The notes below the pieces were generated by a model that was given only the letters and a program-made list of their open reading frames with translations, did not search any database and was not told the origin of the DNA. Shown in pieces: positions 34,521 to 44,281 of a stretch of DNA of 64,000 bases (the first letter of the stretch is position 1; each line of letters opens with the position of its first letter). The stretch lies in NCBI RefSeq assembly GCF_018881575.1, contig NZ_JACVQB010000006.1, positions 124,001 through 188,000 on the forward strand. The letters are read 5' to 3'. Source of the stretch: Polynucleobacter sp. UK-Kesae-W10 (GTDB taxonomy: Bacteria; Pseudomonadota; Gammaproteobacteria; Burkholderiales; Burkholderiaceae). The position numbers were made by a program, and so were the translations under genes.

Positions 34521-35534
34521 ATGACATTTACGAGACGCGACTTTATTAAAACCGCGGGTGTTGCAGCATTACCTTTGGTAGCAGGCAATACATTTGCACA
34601 GAGTGCAGAATTTAATATGAAGTTTGGTAGCAACCTGCCTGCTACTCACCCACTGAATATACATGCCTATAAGATGGCATCAAAAATCAAACTCGAAACA
34701 AAGGGTCGTGTTGATATTCAAGTGTTCCCTTATAACCAATTGGGAAATGACACTGATATGTTGTCCCAGCTGCGTTCAGGCGCGCTTGATTTCATGACCT
34801 TATCACCCCTCATCTTGGGTTCTTTGGTACCACAAGCGCAGATCAATGGTGTAGGTTTTGCATTTAAAGATTACAAGCAGGTATGGGCGGCAATGGATGG
34901 TGAACTGGGTGCCTATGTACGCCGTCAGATTGCCAATACTGGCACGATCTTTGCATTCGATAAGATTTGGGATAACGGCTATCGCGAAGTAACCAATAGC
35001 GTACGCCCAATTAATAAACCTGATGACTTAAAAGGCATCAAGCTGCGTACGCCTCCTGGACCAATGTGGGTTTCTTTATTTAAGGCCCTTGGCGCAGCAC
35101 CAACACCGCTGAACTTTGCTGAAGTCTATTCAGCATTGCAGTCCAAGGTTGTTGATGGCCAAGAAAATCCACTGGCCATTATTTACACTGCTAAGTTATA
35201 TGAAGTGCAAAAGTATTGCTCAATGACCAATCATATGTGGGATGGCTATTGGTTTATGGGCAACAAGAAATTATTCGAGCAGTTACCACCAGATTTGCAA
35301 GCGATCGTCACGCGTAACGTTGCTGAATCGGCAGTATTGCAAAGAGCTGATGTGCGCAAGATGAATGATGGCTTGCAGGCTGAGTTGAAAGCAAAGGGTA
35401 TGGCGGTAAACGATACCAACCCAGATCCTTTCCGTGAAAAATTACGACAAGCAGGTTTCTACTCAGAGTGGAAAGCCAAATTTGGTGAAGAGGCATGGTC
35501 CTTGCTTGAGAAATACACGGGCAAACTTGCGTGA
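34521..35534 (+). CDS. TRAP transporter solute-binding protein (DctP family)
   Basis: Periplasmic receptor of 337 residues for a TRAP transporter. The N-terminus TRRDFIKTAGVAALPL is a Tat signal (twin arginine). Family motifs include SNLPATHPLN, MLSQLRSGALDFMTL and the conserved arginine in GIKLRTPPGP, which usually binds the substrate carboxylate, then NFAEVYSALQSKVVDGQENP. The ATG at 34521 has a TTTGGAGA site; an upstream in-frame ATG would precede the signal. Its stop overlaps the DctQM start (GTGA). The ligand is an organic acid, not further resolved. Confidence 0.93.
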   Translation: MTFTRRDFIKTAGVAALPLVAGNTFAQSAEFNMKFGSNLPATHPLNIHAYKMASKIKLETKGRVDIQVFPYNQLGNDTDMLSQLRSGALDFMTLSPLILGSLVPQAQINGVGFAFKDYKQVWAAMDGELGAYVRRQIANTGTIFAFDKIWDNGYREVTNSVRPINKPDDLKGIKLRTPPGPMWVSLFKALGAAPTPLNFAEVYSALQSKVVDGQENPLAIIYTAKLYEVQKYCSMTNHMWDGYWFMGNKKLFEQLPPDLQAIVTRNVAESAVLQRADVRKMNDGLQAELKAKGMAVNDTNPDPFREKLRQAGFYSEWKAKFGEEAWSLLEKYTGKLA

Positions 35535-37402
35535 GCTCTCCATCTTTAGTAAACGAGGCCCCTTTATCGGGGCCTTTCGGTAAATATGCATCTGTACTTG
35601 AAAAGGTCGTTGCTACCCTGGTTGAGTGGGTGGCAGCGTGCCTAGTTTTGGCATGCATTGGAATCCTTTTTTCAGGTGTTGTTGGTCGTTATCTATTTAA
35701 CTCTCCCTTGGTTTGGTCTGATGAGTTAGCCTCGATTTTGTTTTTATGGCTAGCAATGATTGGATCGGTTATCGCCCTCAAGCGTGGCGAACACATGCGC
35801 ATGACAGCATGCGTAAGCAAGCTAAGCGATCAGAAGAAGGCGTATTTTGAGGCTCTTGGAATTTTGGCCTGCTTTTTCTATTTGGCGATCATTCTGAGGC
35901 CTGCCTATCATTTTGCTTTGGATGAGCTGATTGTCACAACCCCTTCCCTAGAGGTCTCCAATCTTTGGCGTGCAGCAGCTATTCCGAGTGGCGTCATCTT
36001 GATGATGTTCTTTTGCTTATTTCGCTTAGCCAGAATTGCCACACTGAAAGTAGCTATTTATAGTGTGTTGATGTTAGCCGCCGGTTTTGCTGCTCTCTAC
36101 TTTTGCTCTCCATGGTTTGGCAGCCTAGGTAAATACAATTTATTGATCTTTTTTGTGGGCGTTGCAGGCTTTAGTATTTTGGCTGGCGTGCCAATTGCCT
36201 TTGCATTTGGTCTAGGTACAGTAGCTTACTTAGGCTTAAGTACGCATATGCCATTATCTGTGGTGATCGGGCGTATGGATGAAGCCATGTCGCATATGGT
36301 CTTGTTAGCTGTTCCGCTATTCGTATTCCTGGGTCTCCTGATGGAAATGACAGGTATGGCTAGAGCAATGATTGCCTTCTTAGCCTCGCTCTTGGGCCAT
36401 GTGCGTGGTGGCCTTTCTTATGTATTGGTTGGTGCTATGTATTTGGTATCAGGTATTTCTGGTTCCAAGGCAGCGGATATGGCAGCCATTGCGCCAGCCT
36501 TGTTCCCGGAGATGAAAAAAACTACGCCTCCTGGCGAGTTGGTTGCGTTATTGGCAGCAACCGGTGCGCAAACAGAAACCATTCCACCGAGCTTAGTGCT
36601 GATTACGATTGGCTCAGTCACCGGTGTTTCGATTGCCGCTTTATTTACCGGTGGTATGTTGCCAGCCTTAATTCTGGCTTTGATTTTGTGTGTATTAGTA
36701 TGGTGGCGTAATCGTCACGTTCAAATTGCGCACGTAGCAAAACCAAAACCAATTGAAGTCATCAAGCTATGTTTGGTAGCCTTGCCTGCACTCGCATTGC
36801 CCTTTGTGATTCGTGCTGCAGTAGTGGAGGGGGTTGCTACTGCTACTGAAGTCTCAACGATTGGCATTGTCTATGGCTTGATCTGCGGCGTTCTGATCTA
36901 TCGACAATTTGATATTAAGCGCATTGTGCCGATGCTGATTGATACCGCCTCATTGTCTGGCGCTATTCTATTAATCATTGGGGCGGCAACTGGCATGGCT
37001 TGGGGTTTAACGCAATCTGGTTTTTCACAGGTAGTGGCTCAAATCATGACGGACCTGAATGGCGGCCCGCATTTATTCCTATTTATTTCCATCATCGTAT
37101 TTGTTGTTCTGGGTTCTGTCTTGGAAGGTATACCGGCGATTGTTCTCTTCGGACCATTGTTGTTCCCGGTAGCACGCCAGCTTGGAATCAATGAGGTGCA
37201 CTATTCCATGGTGGTCATTCTGTCTATGGGTATCGGCTTATTTGCTCCCCCGCTAGGTGTGGGTTATTACGCCGCTTGTGCGATTGGCAAGGTCAATCCA
37301 GATGAAGGCGTGAAGCCCATTGTCGGCTATTTAATTGCTTTGGTGATAGGCACCTTAATTGTTGCATTTGTTCCTTGGCTATCTACAGGGTTTCTTTCGT
37401 AA
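35531..37402 (+). CDS. Fused TRAP transporter permease (DctQ-DctM)
   Basis: The 623-residue membrane protein joins a small DctQ domain (about 20-180, four membrane segments, with FNSPLVWSDELASILFLWLAMIGS) to a large DctM domain (about 200-620, with GVPIAFAFGLG, SGISGSKAADMAAIAPAL and MGIGLFAPPLGVGYY). It imports the acid bound by DctP using a sodium gradient. GTG start overlaps the dctP-type stop. A terminator follows. Confidence 0.93.
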   Translation: MSSPSLVNEAPLSGPFGKYASVLEKVVATLVEWVAACLVLACIGILFSGVVGRYLFNSPLVWSDELASILFLWLAMIGSVIALKRGEHMRMTACVSKLSDQKKAYFEALGILACFFYLAIILRPAYHFALDELIVTTPSLEVSNLWRAAAIPSGVILMMFFCLFRLARIATLKVAIYSVLMLAAGFAALYFCSPWFGSLGKYNLLIFFVGVAGFSILAGVPIAFAFGLGTVAYLGLSTHMPLSVVIGRMDEAMSHMVLLAVPLFVFLGLLMEMTGMARAMIAFLASLLGHVRGGLSYVLVGAMYLVSGISGSKAADMAAIAPALFPEMKKTTPPGELVALLAATGAQTETIPPSLVLITIGSVTGVSIAALFTGGMLPALILALILCVLVWWRNRHVQIAHVAKPKPIEVIKLCLVALPALALPFVIRAAVVEGVATATEVSTIGIVYGLICGVLIYRQFDIKRIVPMLIDTASLSGAILLIIGAATGMAWGLTQSGFSQVVAQIMTDLNGGPHLFLFISIIVFVVLGSVLEGIPAIVLFGPLLFPVARQLGINEVHYSMVVILSMGIGLFAPPLGVGYYAACAIGKVNPDEGVKPIVGYLIALVIGTLIVAFVPWLSTGFLS

Positions 37403-37429
37403 TCATTTGTCAAATTAGAATTCAATAAA

Positions 37430-37457
37430 AAAACCAAGCTTCGGCTTGGTTTTTTCT
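37430..37457 (+). terminator. Terminator after TRAP transporter operon
   Basis: AAAACCAAGC pairs with GCTTGGTTTT around a TTCG loop, followed by T residues. Confidence 0.9.
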
Positions 37458-37573
37458 TTGTTCACTACATCATCTTGAAATCATCATTTCATTGTCAACC
37501 CAGTGATTTCTCCGAGCGTTGTAGGAATAAGGGGTGCAAAAACCTCGTTACTCTTGATAAAGAGGAGGTAAAC

Positions 37574-37870
37574 ATGAGCAAGATCCTCGTTTCTTTGCTT
37601 ATTTCAGTAGTGTTGATGGGTGCTGTAGGCCCCGCAAACGCTCATGGTTGGCGAGGTGGTTATGGCGGTGGTTGGGCGCCTTTTGCAGTTGGTGCTGTTG
37701 CTGGAGCAGTGGTGGTGCGCAGTTACTACAGGCCAGCGCCTATCTACTATGGTCCTCCCGCCTATTACTATCCACGAGGGCATGCAGTTGCATTCTGTCC
37801 TGAAAACGGTCTGTACTACCCCCAAACACAAGCTTGTCCAAGTGGGTGGCAACGTGTAGTGAATTATTGA
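37574..37870 (+). CDS. Small secreted glycine/tyrosine-rich protein
   Basis: 98-residue protein: signal peptide (cleaved after ANA), then HGWRGGYGGGW, a short hydrophobic AVGAVAGAVVV stretch and a proline/tyrosine-rich segment with PAPIYYGPPAYYY. The C-terminal CPENGLYYPQTQACPSGW has two cysteines likely forming a disulfide; similar tails occur in many small exported proteobacterial proteins. AGAGGAGG immediately upstream decides the start. Function unknown. Confidence 0.75.
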   Translation: MSKILVSLLISVVLMGAVGPANAHGWRGGYGGGWAPFAVGAVAGAVVVRSYYRPAPIYYGPPAYYYPRGHAVAFCPENGLYYPQTQACPSGWQRVVNY

Positions 37871-37881
37871 TTCATTGCTAT

Positions 37882-37916
37882 CCCGCTCAGGCAATTCCAG
37901 CGGGTTATCCCTGAGC
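37882..37916 (+). other. Two overlapping, mutually exclusive hairpins
   Basis: CCCGCT (37882-37887) can pair with AGCGGG (37899-37904), or GCTCAGG (37885-37891) with CCTGAGC (37910-37916); the arms overlap, so only one forms. No T run follows. It may be the 3' end structure of the small secreted-protein gene. Confidence 0.35.
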
Positions 37917-37995
37917 AGAGATTGGCCTCCTGCATGTTAGATTGAGTTATGTAGTAGTGATAATGTATTTAAAATAATTCAATCTGGAGACAGTG

Positions 37996-38484
37996 ATGAG
38001 ATTAAAAGTATTAGGCCAACTATTTTTTGCTATGGCACTTTGTGGTTCAGTATCTTTGGGTGCTTATGCTCAGGCTGGAGCAAAAGACTTTGTCGTTGTT
38101 AAGCCTGATCAAGTAGTGTGGACGGATGCGCCCGCTGGCGTCAAAACAGCATTTCTTTATGGTGACCCAAATAAGCCTGGCATGTATGTAGTGCGCAATA
38201 TTTTTCCGGAAGGGATCATGAGTTCCCCTCACTTTCATACGCAAGATCGCTTTGTTACGGTCATTAAGGGCACTTGGTATGCCGGTACAGATGCTAGTTG
38301 GGATCCGGCAACCACTGTGGGCCTACCTGCTGGCAGCATGATGTTCCACCCGGCTGGCGTAGTGCATTTTGATGGTGCCATGAAAGGCCCAACTGAAATT
38401 CAGATCATTGGTATGGGGCCGGTGAGCACAACCCCGGCATATCCCAATGAGCCACGTTTTGGAAAACCGCGCAAACTCAATTAA
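37996..38484 (+). CDS. Secreted cupin-domain protein
   Basis: 162-residue periplasmic protein: signal peptide ending AYAQA, then one cupin fold with HFHTQDRFVTVIKG (metal-binding HxH...) and a second motif GSMMFHPAGVVHFDG. CTGGAGA precedes the ATG. Probably a metal-binding cupin; substrate unknown. Confidence 0.82.
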   Translation: MRLKVLGQLFFAMALCGSVSLGAYAQAGAKDFVVVKPDQVVWTDAPAGVKTAFLYGDPNKPGMYVVRNIFPEGIMSSPHFHTQDRFVTVIKGTWYAGTDASWDPATTVGLPAGSMMFHPAGVVHFDGAMKGPTEIQIIGMGPVSTTPAYPNEPRFGKPRKLN

Positions 38485-38526
38485 TTCATCATTACCTTGT
38501 GTGGCGGCCTGATGTCAGGTTAATAA

Positions 38527-38556
38527 AAAACCCCAGAGTTTTTCTGGGGTTTTTTA
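38527..38556. terminator. Terminator between cupin and ahpF genes
   Basis: CCCCAGA pairs with TCTGGGG around a five-base loop, flanked by an A run and a T run, so it can serve both convergent genes. Confidence 0.88.
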
Positions 38557-38571
38557 TTTAGCTCAAGGTAA

Positions 38572-40152
38572 TTACGCCGCTATTTTGCTTGGCGCTTCTT
38601 CGCTCACCGAGTGGCGAATCAAGTAATCAAATGCGCCTAATGAAGCTTTTGCGCCTTCACCCATTGCAATGATGATTTGTTTGTAGGGGATCGTGGTGCA
38701 GTCACCAGCAGCAAATACACCCGGTACAGATGTCTCGCCTTTCGCATCAACAATGATCTCGCCGCGAGGTGAGAGGTCTACAGTGCCTTTGAGCCATTCG
38801 GTATTTGGGAGTAGGCCAATTTGAACAAAAATACCTTCAAGCTCAAGGGTGTGCTCTTGGCTATTTGTGCGATCTTGGTAGCGCAGGCCATTTACTTTGC
38901 TGCCATCGCCTATTACCTCTTTTGTGAGGGCGCTCTTAATGACCGTTACATTCGGTAGGCTAAAGAGCTTGTTCTGTAGCACGGCATCTGCACGCAACTG
39001 GCTATCAAATTCAATTAGGGTGACATGGCTAACAATGCCTGCGAGGTCAATCGCTGCCTCAACACCTGAGTTACCGCCACCAATCACGGCAACACGCTTA
39101 CCTTTGAATAATGGGCCGTCACAGTGCGGACAGTAGGCGACACCTTTATTGCGATATTCTTGCTCGCCAGGCACATTCATTTCTCTCCAGCGGGCACCAG
39201 TACTAATGATGACGGACTTGCTTTTGAGTACTGCGCCATTAGCCATCTCCACTTCAATGCCGTTATGGGTTTTGCGTAACGCATCGGCGCGCTGCAAGTT
39301 CATGATGTCTACTTCATAACTCTTTACGTGCTGCTCTAATGCCTGAACCAATTTTGGGCCTTCGGTATGGGAGACTGAGATAAAGTTCTCAATACCCAAG
39401 GTATCCATTACTTGGCCACCAAAACGCTCGGCGACAATGCCAGTACGAATGCCTTTGCGGGCTGCATAGATAGCCGCAGCTGATCCAGCGGGACCGCCAC
39501 CAACAACCAATACATCAAAACTATCTTTTGCATTAAGTTTGGCTGCCTCTTCTTCTGAGCTGCCGGTATCTAATTTAGCGATGATTTCTTCTGCGCCCAT
39601 GCGGCCTTGGCCAAAGACTTCACCATTGAGAATGACTGTTGGAACAGCCATGATCTGGTGCTGGTCAACCAAGTTCTGGAAGAGGGCGCCATCAATCATT
39701 TCATGTTCAATATTCGGGTTGATAGCTGCCATCAAATTGAGTGCCTGTACAACGTCTGGGCAGTTGTGGCAAGACAAGGAGATGAAGGTTTGGAACTTTA
39801 ACTTGCCATCGAGCTTGCGAATGCGCGCAAGAACATCTTCTTCGACTTTTGGTGGGTAACCGCTGGCTTGCAAAATTGCCAAAATAAAAGAAGTCATTTC
39901 ATGACCCATTGGCAAGCCTGCGAAAGTGATGCGTGCTTCTTCGCCAACTTTGCTCACGGTAAAGCTGGGTAAATTGTTTGCGGTGCCATCGGTCTTGACT
40001 GAAATCTTGTCGGATTGCTCAGCAACTTCGTTTAAGAGTTCGAGCATTTGTCCTGCAGCGGGACTTTGGTCGAGGCTAGCAGTGAGTACGATCGGGGTAA
40101 GGATTTTTTCGAAATAGGTTTTGAGCTGGGCTTTGATGTTGCTATCTAGCAT
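38572..40152 (-). CDS. ahpF: Alkyl hydroperoxide reductase subunit F
   Basis: Flavoprotein disulfide reductase that passes NADH electrons to AhpC. The ATG at 40152 gives the canonical [10 protein letters not shown] start and 526 residues; AAGGA lies upstream. An N-terminal double thioredoxin-like domain carries C128-H-N-C131, then FAD binding ([17 protein letters not shown]), the NADH site ([18 protein letters not shown]) and the second redox pair in AYCPHCDGP. It lies downstream of ahpC with a 107-base gap. Confidence 0.96.
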   Translation of the reverse strand: MLDSNIKAQLKTYFEKILTPIVLTASLDQSPAAGQMLELLNEVAEQSDKISVKTDGTANNLPSFTVSKVGEEARITFAGLPMGHEMTSFILAILQASGYPPKVEEDVLARIRKLDGKLKFQTFISLSCHNCPDVVQALNLMAAINPNIEHEMIDGALFQNLVDQHQIMAVPTVILNGEVFGQGRMGAEEIIAKLDTGSSEEEAAKLNAKDSFDVLVVGGGPAGSAAAIYAARKGIRTGIVAERFGGQVMDTLGIENFISVSHTEGPKLVQALEQHVKSYEVDIMNLQRADALRKTHNGIEVEMANGAVLKSKSVIISTGARWREMNVPGEQEYRNKGVAYCPHCDGPLFKGKRVAVIGGGNSGVEAAIDLAGIVSHVTLIEFDSQLRADAVLQNKLFSLPNVTVIKSALTKEVIGDGSKVNGLRYQDRTNSQEHTLELEGIFVQIGLLPNTEWLKGTVDLSPRGEIIVDAKGETSVPGVFAAGDCTTIPYKQIIIAMGEGAKASLGAFDYLIRHSVSEEAPSKIAA

Positions 40153-40259
40153 GGTGACATCCTTAATATTCAATTTCAGTGAGTCTATTGGGCAGGATCT
40201 TCTCCTCTCCAATAGACTCTCCGGAGAGAGTCTGATTGGTTATTGGCTGAACTACAGAA

Positions 40260-40823
40260 TTAGATCTTGCCTACGAGGTCCAAAGATGGAGTCAAGGTAG
40301 CTGCGCCTTCTTTCCATTTCGCTGGGCAAACTTCACCTGGGTGAGCAGCTGTGTACTGGGCAGCCTTGAGTTTACGCAGTGTCTCAGATACGTCACGAGC
40401 GATTTCATTGGAATGAATCTCCGCAGTTTTGATCACGCCTTCTGGGTTGATGATGAATGTGCCACGCAATGCCAAGCCTGCTTCAGGAATATGCACACCA
40501 AAAGCATTTGTCAATGTATGTGTTGGGTCACCAACCAATGGGAACTTCGCCTTGCCTACAGCAGGAGAAGTCTCGTGCCAAACTTTGTGTGAGAAGTGGG
40601 TATCGGTTGTAACGATATAGACTTCAGCGCCTAATTTTTGGAACTCAGCATAGTTCTCTGCTGCATCTTCAATTTCTGTTGGGCAGTTAAATGTAAAAGC
40701 TGCTGGCATGAAAATCAAAACTGACCAATGACCTTTGAGGCTTTCGTCAGTAATAGTTACAAACTTACCATTATGGAAAGCTTCGGTTTTGAATGGCTGA
40801 ACTGCTGTATTGATGATAGACAT
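40260..40823 (-). CDS. ahpC: Alkyl hydroperoxide reductase subunit C (peroxiredoxin)
   Basis: Typical two-cysteine peroxiredoxin of 187 residues reducing H2O2 and organic peroxides. Peroxidatic C47 is in FTFNCPTE and resolving C166 in GEVCPAKW. AAAGGAG precedes the ATG. The AT-rich 130 bases upstream presumably hold the promoter; no convincing OxyR box was found. ahpF follows as expected. Confidence 0.96.
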   Translation of the reverse strand: MSIINTAVQPFKTEAFHNGKFVTITDESLKGHWSVLIFMPAAFTFNCPTEIEDAAENYAEFQKLGAEVYIVTTDTHFSHKVWHETSPAVGKAKFPLVGDPTHTLTNAFGVHIPEAGLALRGTFIINPEGVIKTAEIHSNEIARDVSETLRKLKAAQYTAAHPGEVCPAKWKEGAATLTPSLDLVGKI

Positions 40824-41049
40824 GGTGCTCCTTTTGTTAAATGAATTGGGTTAATCAAATTCGCAATACTTTGACAACGGAGTCCATTCTAGGGGCTATA
40901 TTGATATTTGTATAATGAATAATTTAGATATAAGCAATCGATTTTATTGATAATTACCTTGAGCCGCTCTAAAGCGGTCATAATTGCTCAATTCCTGGTT
41001 AGAGCCGCTATTCCAGACTTATTCAGACTTACTTTTAGAGCCCTTATTT

Positions 41050-41700
41050 ATGCGCAATCCCATCAAAACCTGTATTCAAGCACTGACAGTCACAACGCTC
41101 GCTCTGGCTCTACTGATGGGGTGCCAATCAACGGGTCAGGATGGCAAGCCACTTACTCCAGCGGAAATTCTGCAAAAGCGGAGCGCTACTCTTCAGATGG
41201 CGCATACCGGATTGGAAGCATTGATCAAGCAGAACCCGGCCGTGCAAAAAGAAATTGATAGTGCAGCAGGCTATGCGGTGTTTAGCGCCACAAATGTGAA
41301 TATCGTGTTAATTGTTGTTGCGCGTGGTGAAGGCGTACTCTTTGATAAGCGCCGTAAAGAGCCTATCTTCATGCAAGCCCTGAAGACGGGTGAAGGCTTG
41401 GGTGCTGGCTATCAGTCTCAATATCAAATCGTCATTTTTAAAAATACTGCTGCAATTGATCAGTTTTTATTAACCTCGGTGGACGGTCATCGTGGTGGCG
41501 TGGATGTCGATGCAAACTTTTCAGCTGGTTCAGGCGGCACGATTCGCTCTTTCAATCCGGAGATTACTTTCTACACGGTTGGTTTATCTGGCTATGACTT
41601 ACAGGCCAACTATGGCGGAACTTTATACCTTGTGGATCAGCAGTTAAATGATGCGGCAACCCTGAACAGTCTGCCTAAACCTACAAAAACCAGTAAATAA
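41050..41700 (+). CDS. Lipoprotein, possibly SYLF/Ysc84-like
   Basis: 216-residue lipoprotein with lipobox LLMGC. The mature part contains SAAGYAVFSATNVNIVL, GEGVLFDKRRKEPIFM, GLGAGYQSQYQIVIFKN and GLSGYDLQANYGGTLYL, loosely matching the glycine-rich SYLF (Ysc84) pattern; the assignment is tentative. ATG at 41050 directly starts the signal sequence. Confidence 0.7.
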   Translation: MRNPIKTCIQALTVTTLALALLMGCQSTGQDGKPLTPAEILQKRSATLQMAHTGLEALIKQNPAVQKEIDSAAGYAVFSATNVNIVLIVVARGEGVLFDKRRKEPIFMQALKTGEGLGAGYQSQYQIVIFKNTAAIDQFLLTSVDGHRGGVDVDANFSAGSGGTIRSFNPEITFYTVGLSGYDLQANYGGTLYLVDQQLNDAATLNSLPKPTKTSK

Positions 41701-41806
41701 GCCCATTACCACCAGTATTGCCACAGCTCTACTGGTATTTCTCTATAGAAACCCTCTAGAACGAGAGTAGATTGGTATCAGTCTTCTACTATCTAAGGGG
41801 GTTCTC

Positions 41807-42355
41807 ATGAGTAAGAATTCATTTAACGCTGCGGCCACTAAAGGCCAGCAAAAGGCGGTAGATGCCAGCCAGGCAGTCGGTCGTGTTGCCATGGAGAGTG
41901 CGCAAGCGATTATGGAAATTAATCAACAGGCTGCTCAAGAGTTTGCCGAATTGATTCAAATGCGTGTTTCTGAGTTAATGAAAACGCAAGATCCGAAAGC
42001 TAGCTTTGATTATGTTCATGCAGAGGTTTTGCAGGAAGCGGTCAAAGAGGTGACACATTATCACCAGCAACTCATGCAAGTGCTCAGAAGTGGCAATCAA
42101 GAATTGGCGGACATTGCCGAAGAGATGATCCAAACCTCTAAAGCGGATCTGATTCACTTTGTAAATGATGCAACCAATAACGCACCTGCTGGTAGCGAGG
42201 CTTATGTCTCAGTATTTAAAACCTCATTTAATAACGCCTTACAAAATTTTGAATTGGTCCGTGCAGCTATGGCGGACTCATTTGCAAATTTTGAGAAGAG
42301 CGTGGAGAGCGTGAGCAATCTGGCCGCCGCCAAGAGTCCTTCTAAGAAGAAGTAA
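41807..42355 (+). CDS. Phasin family protein
   Basis: 182-residue, almost wholly helical protein without signal peptide: alanine- and glutamine-rich N-terminal half (AVGRVAMESAQAIMEINQQAAQEFAEL), and a lysine-rich SPSKKK tail, consistent with phasins that coat polyhydroxyalkanoate granules. AAGGGGG lies before the ATG. No PHA synthase gene is nearby. Confidence 0.8.
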   Translation: MSKNSFNAAATKGQQKAVDASQAVGRVAMESAQAIMEINQQAAQEFAELIQMRVSELMKTQDPKASFDYVHAEVLQEAVKEVTHYHQQLMQVLRSGNQELADIAEEMIQTSKADLIHFVNDATNNAPAGSEAYVSVFKTSFNNALQNFELVRAAMADSFANFEKSVESVSNLAAAKSPSKKK

Positions 42356-42393
42356 GTGTCAGGCGTGAAGTGTCAAGACTATTTCAATGGCGC

Positions 42394-43293
42394 CTAATAG
42401 CGCTGTTGAAATAGCAGGGCAGTTTGAATAGTCTGAAAATGAATATCAATCGTGGAGTCTATGACTTTGCCGTAACCACCTGCCATCGAGAACGCAATTG
42501 GTATTTGTTTATCTAAGCCATATTGAAAGACTTGCTCATCCCTTAGGCGCATTCCTGTCTTGCTAATATGCAGTCTGCCCAGGCGATCATCTTCATGGGG
42601 GTCTGCGCCAGCCAAATAAATCAGAACATCTGGTCTAAAGCGATTGTCCAGCTCATCTAGACTCTGGTTAACTGCATGTAGGTAGCTGGCATCATCACAA
42701 GCATCTGGTAATCCGACATCCAAATCACTGGTTTCTTTTTTGAATGGAAAATTATTTTCCCCATGAATAGAAAGTGTGAAGATAGATGAATCGTGCTGCA
42801 AAATCGAAGCAGTACCATTGCCTTGATGAACATCAAAGTCAATGATCGCAATCTTGAGTTTGGCACTCACTTCTTTTTGTAAGGCCCGTGCTGCAATCGC
42901 TGAATCATTAAATACACAGAAGCCACTACCTTGATTGCGGTAAGCGTGATGTGTTCCTCCGGCCAAATTGCCAGAGATACCCTCAAGCAAAGCAGTTTTG
43001 GCGGCTGCGAGCGTGGCTCCAGCAGAGCGACGGGAGCGTTCTACCATCTTTTCGCTCCAAGGAAAGCCAATTTCTTTTTGTTCTTGCGCGCTGATATTTC
43101 CAGCGAGAATATTCATTAGGTACTGGGGATCATGAGCATATAGAATTTGTGTATCGCTCGCTGCGGGTGCCTCAATCAACTCTACCGCCGAGAGTGTGCC
43201 CACCAAATCCCGGAGGCGTGAATATTTTTCCATTGGGAACCGATGTCCCGCGGGCAGGGGCAAAACAAAATGATCTGAATAGAAAGCCTTCAA
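42394..43293 (-). CDS. Histone deacetylase-family amidohydrolase
   Basis: 299-residue arginase/deacetylase-fold enzyme. Catalytic features: GGTHHAYRNQGSGFCVFND (histidine pair), IIDFDVHQGNGTASIL (zinc DxH), a later D in AGADPHEDDRLG, and GGYGK. It is related to acetoin-utilisation (AcuC-like) and acetylpolyamine deacetylases. I place the start at TTG 43293, giving MKAFYSDHFVLPL, typical for the family; this TTG overlaps the DUF2237 stop (TTGA). A longer frame to 43383 would overlap that gene extensively. Confidence 0.88.
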   Translation of the reverse strand: MKAFYSDHFVLPLPAGHRFPMEKYSRLRDLVGTLSAVELIEAPAASDTQILYAHDPQYLMNILAGNISAQEQKEIGFPWSEKMVERSRRSAGATLAAAKTALLEGISGNLAGGTHHAYRNQGSGFCVFNDSAIAARALQKEVSAKLKIAIIDFDVHQGNGTASILQHDSSIFTLSIHGENNFPFKKETSDLDVGLPDACDDASYLHAVNQSLDELDNRFRPDVLIYLAGADPHEDDRLGRLHISKTGMRLRDEQVFQYGLDKQIPIAFSMAGGYGKVIDSTIDIHFQTIQTALLFQQRY

Positions 43294-43664
43294 GGTTCGC
43301 TCGAGTATTTTTCTAGTAAGGCGAGAGAGACCTTTTCCAGGGTTTTGATATTGGTGCTCTCTAATTTCACCAGAGGTGCGCAATTTGCCTCAACCGCCTC
43401 AAGCCAGCGATTGAGACAGAGGCACCATTGGTCGCCTGCAATGAGCCCTGGAAATTGGTAATGCGGGGCGGGGGTAATCAGATCGTTGCCCCTGCTGAGA
43501 CTAAATTGCAAAAAATCATCCGTTAGCACGGCGCAAATCAGATGGCTTCCCGCATCCTCGGCATTGGTCTTACAGCACCCATCTCTAAAAAATCCTGTTA
43601 ATGGATCAAAAGAGCAAGGCACTAATGGTTGCCCTAGGACGTTGAGCGTCACTTCTGTTTTCAT
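43290..43664 (-). CDS. DUF2237 family protein
   Basis: 124-residue cytoplasmic protein with the DUF2237 signature: NVLGQPLVPCSFDPLTGFFRDGCC, GSHLICAVLTDDFLQFS, RGNDLITPAPHYQFPGL and GDQWCLCLNRWLEA. Conserved cysteines suggest metal or redox function, unproven. ATG at 43664 is favoured by the canonical N-terminus. It is translationally coupled to the deacetylase-like gene. Confidence 0.9.
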   Translation of the reverse strand: MKTEVTLNVLGQPLVPCSFDPLTGFFRDGCCKTNAEDAGSHLICAVLTDDFLQFSLSRGNDLITPAPHYQFPGLIAGDQWCLCLNRWLEAVEANCAPLVKLESTNIKTLEKVSLALLEKYSSEP

Positions 43665-43813
43665 GCGATCTTTCTGTAATGGCGCTTTTAGATTGCGCTG
43701 TATATGGGGTTCAGGGGTGGTGGGCAAAAAATTCCCTTTTGTGTCACACTTTCTGCACCTAAACAGCTTGCTAAATCCAATTTTGCAATAAAACCAGAAT
43801 TCACGGGCAACTC

Positions 43814-44248
43814 ATGAGAATCGAAGATACCGACCCAGCAAGACATGCTGGAATTGAATACCCAATGGAAGTGGGTGCCCCGGTGTTCGCTCCTATTAAA
43901 GTAGTTGAAGAAAAAGACAAAGCTGTCAATGTGGCGCGCCAAAATGCCAAGCAAGAATATGAGCGCATCATGGAGCAGGCTGAAGTATTGATGAAGCAAG
44001 CAAAAGCATTACAGGCCAGATTAGATGCAACGGAAATGGTGCACAGCGCCAAATTTAGTTTTAATCCGATTCACGGAAAAATTTACCATCTGTATTACGA
44101 CAGCAGAAATGCAACGAATGTCCTAATTCAAAATGGGCCACAGGAATGGAGTTGCGGTATTCCAGATGCCTGGACTTATTCCATGGCAGTAAAGAAGTTG
44201 GGTGATAGCACTTGGGCGGTAGTGGAAGAAAACGCCCTTGTTGTATGA
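43814..44248 (+). CDS. DUF2452 domain protein
   Basis: 144-residue soluble protein: N-terminal PMEVGAPVFAPI, a coiled coil (about 35-75: AVNVARQNAKQEYERIMEQAEVLMKQAKALQ is its start), and a C-terminal part with FNPIHGKIYHLYYD and NGPQEWSCG, matching DUF2452. Function unknown. It is divergent from DUF2237 and 33 bases upstream of the quinone oxidoreductase. Confidence 0.78.
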   Translation: MRIEDTDPARHAGIEYPMEVGAPVFAPIKVVEEKDKAVNVARQNAKQEYERIMEQAEVLMKQAKALQARLDATEMVHSAKFSFNPIHGKIYHLYYDSRNATNVLIQNGPQEWSCGIPDAWTYSMAVKKLGDSTWAVVEENALVV

Positions 44249-44281
44249 TATTTTTTTAAAACAAATATAAATAGGTGACAT

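Noticed and set aside
40824..40980. OxyR box upstream of ahpC
   Set aside because: The region is AT-rich but I could not align four ATAG-type quarter sites at the needed spacing.
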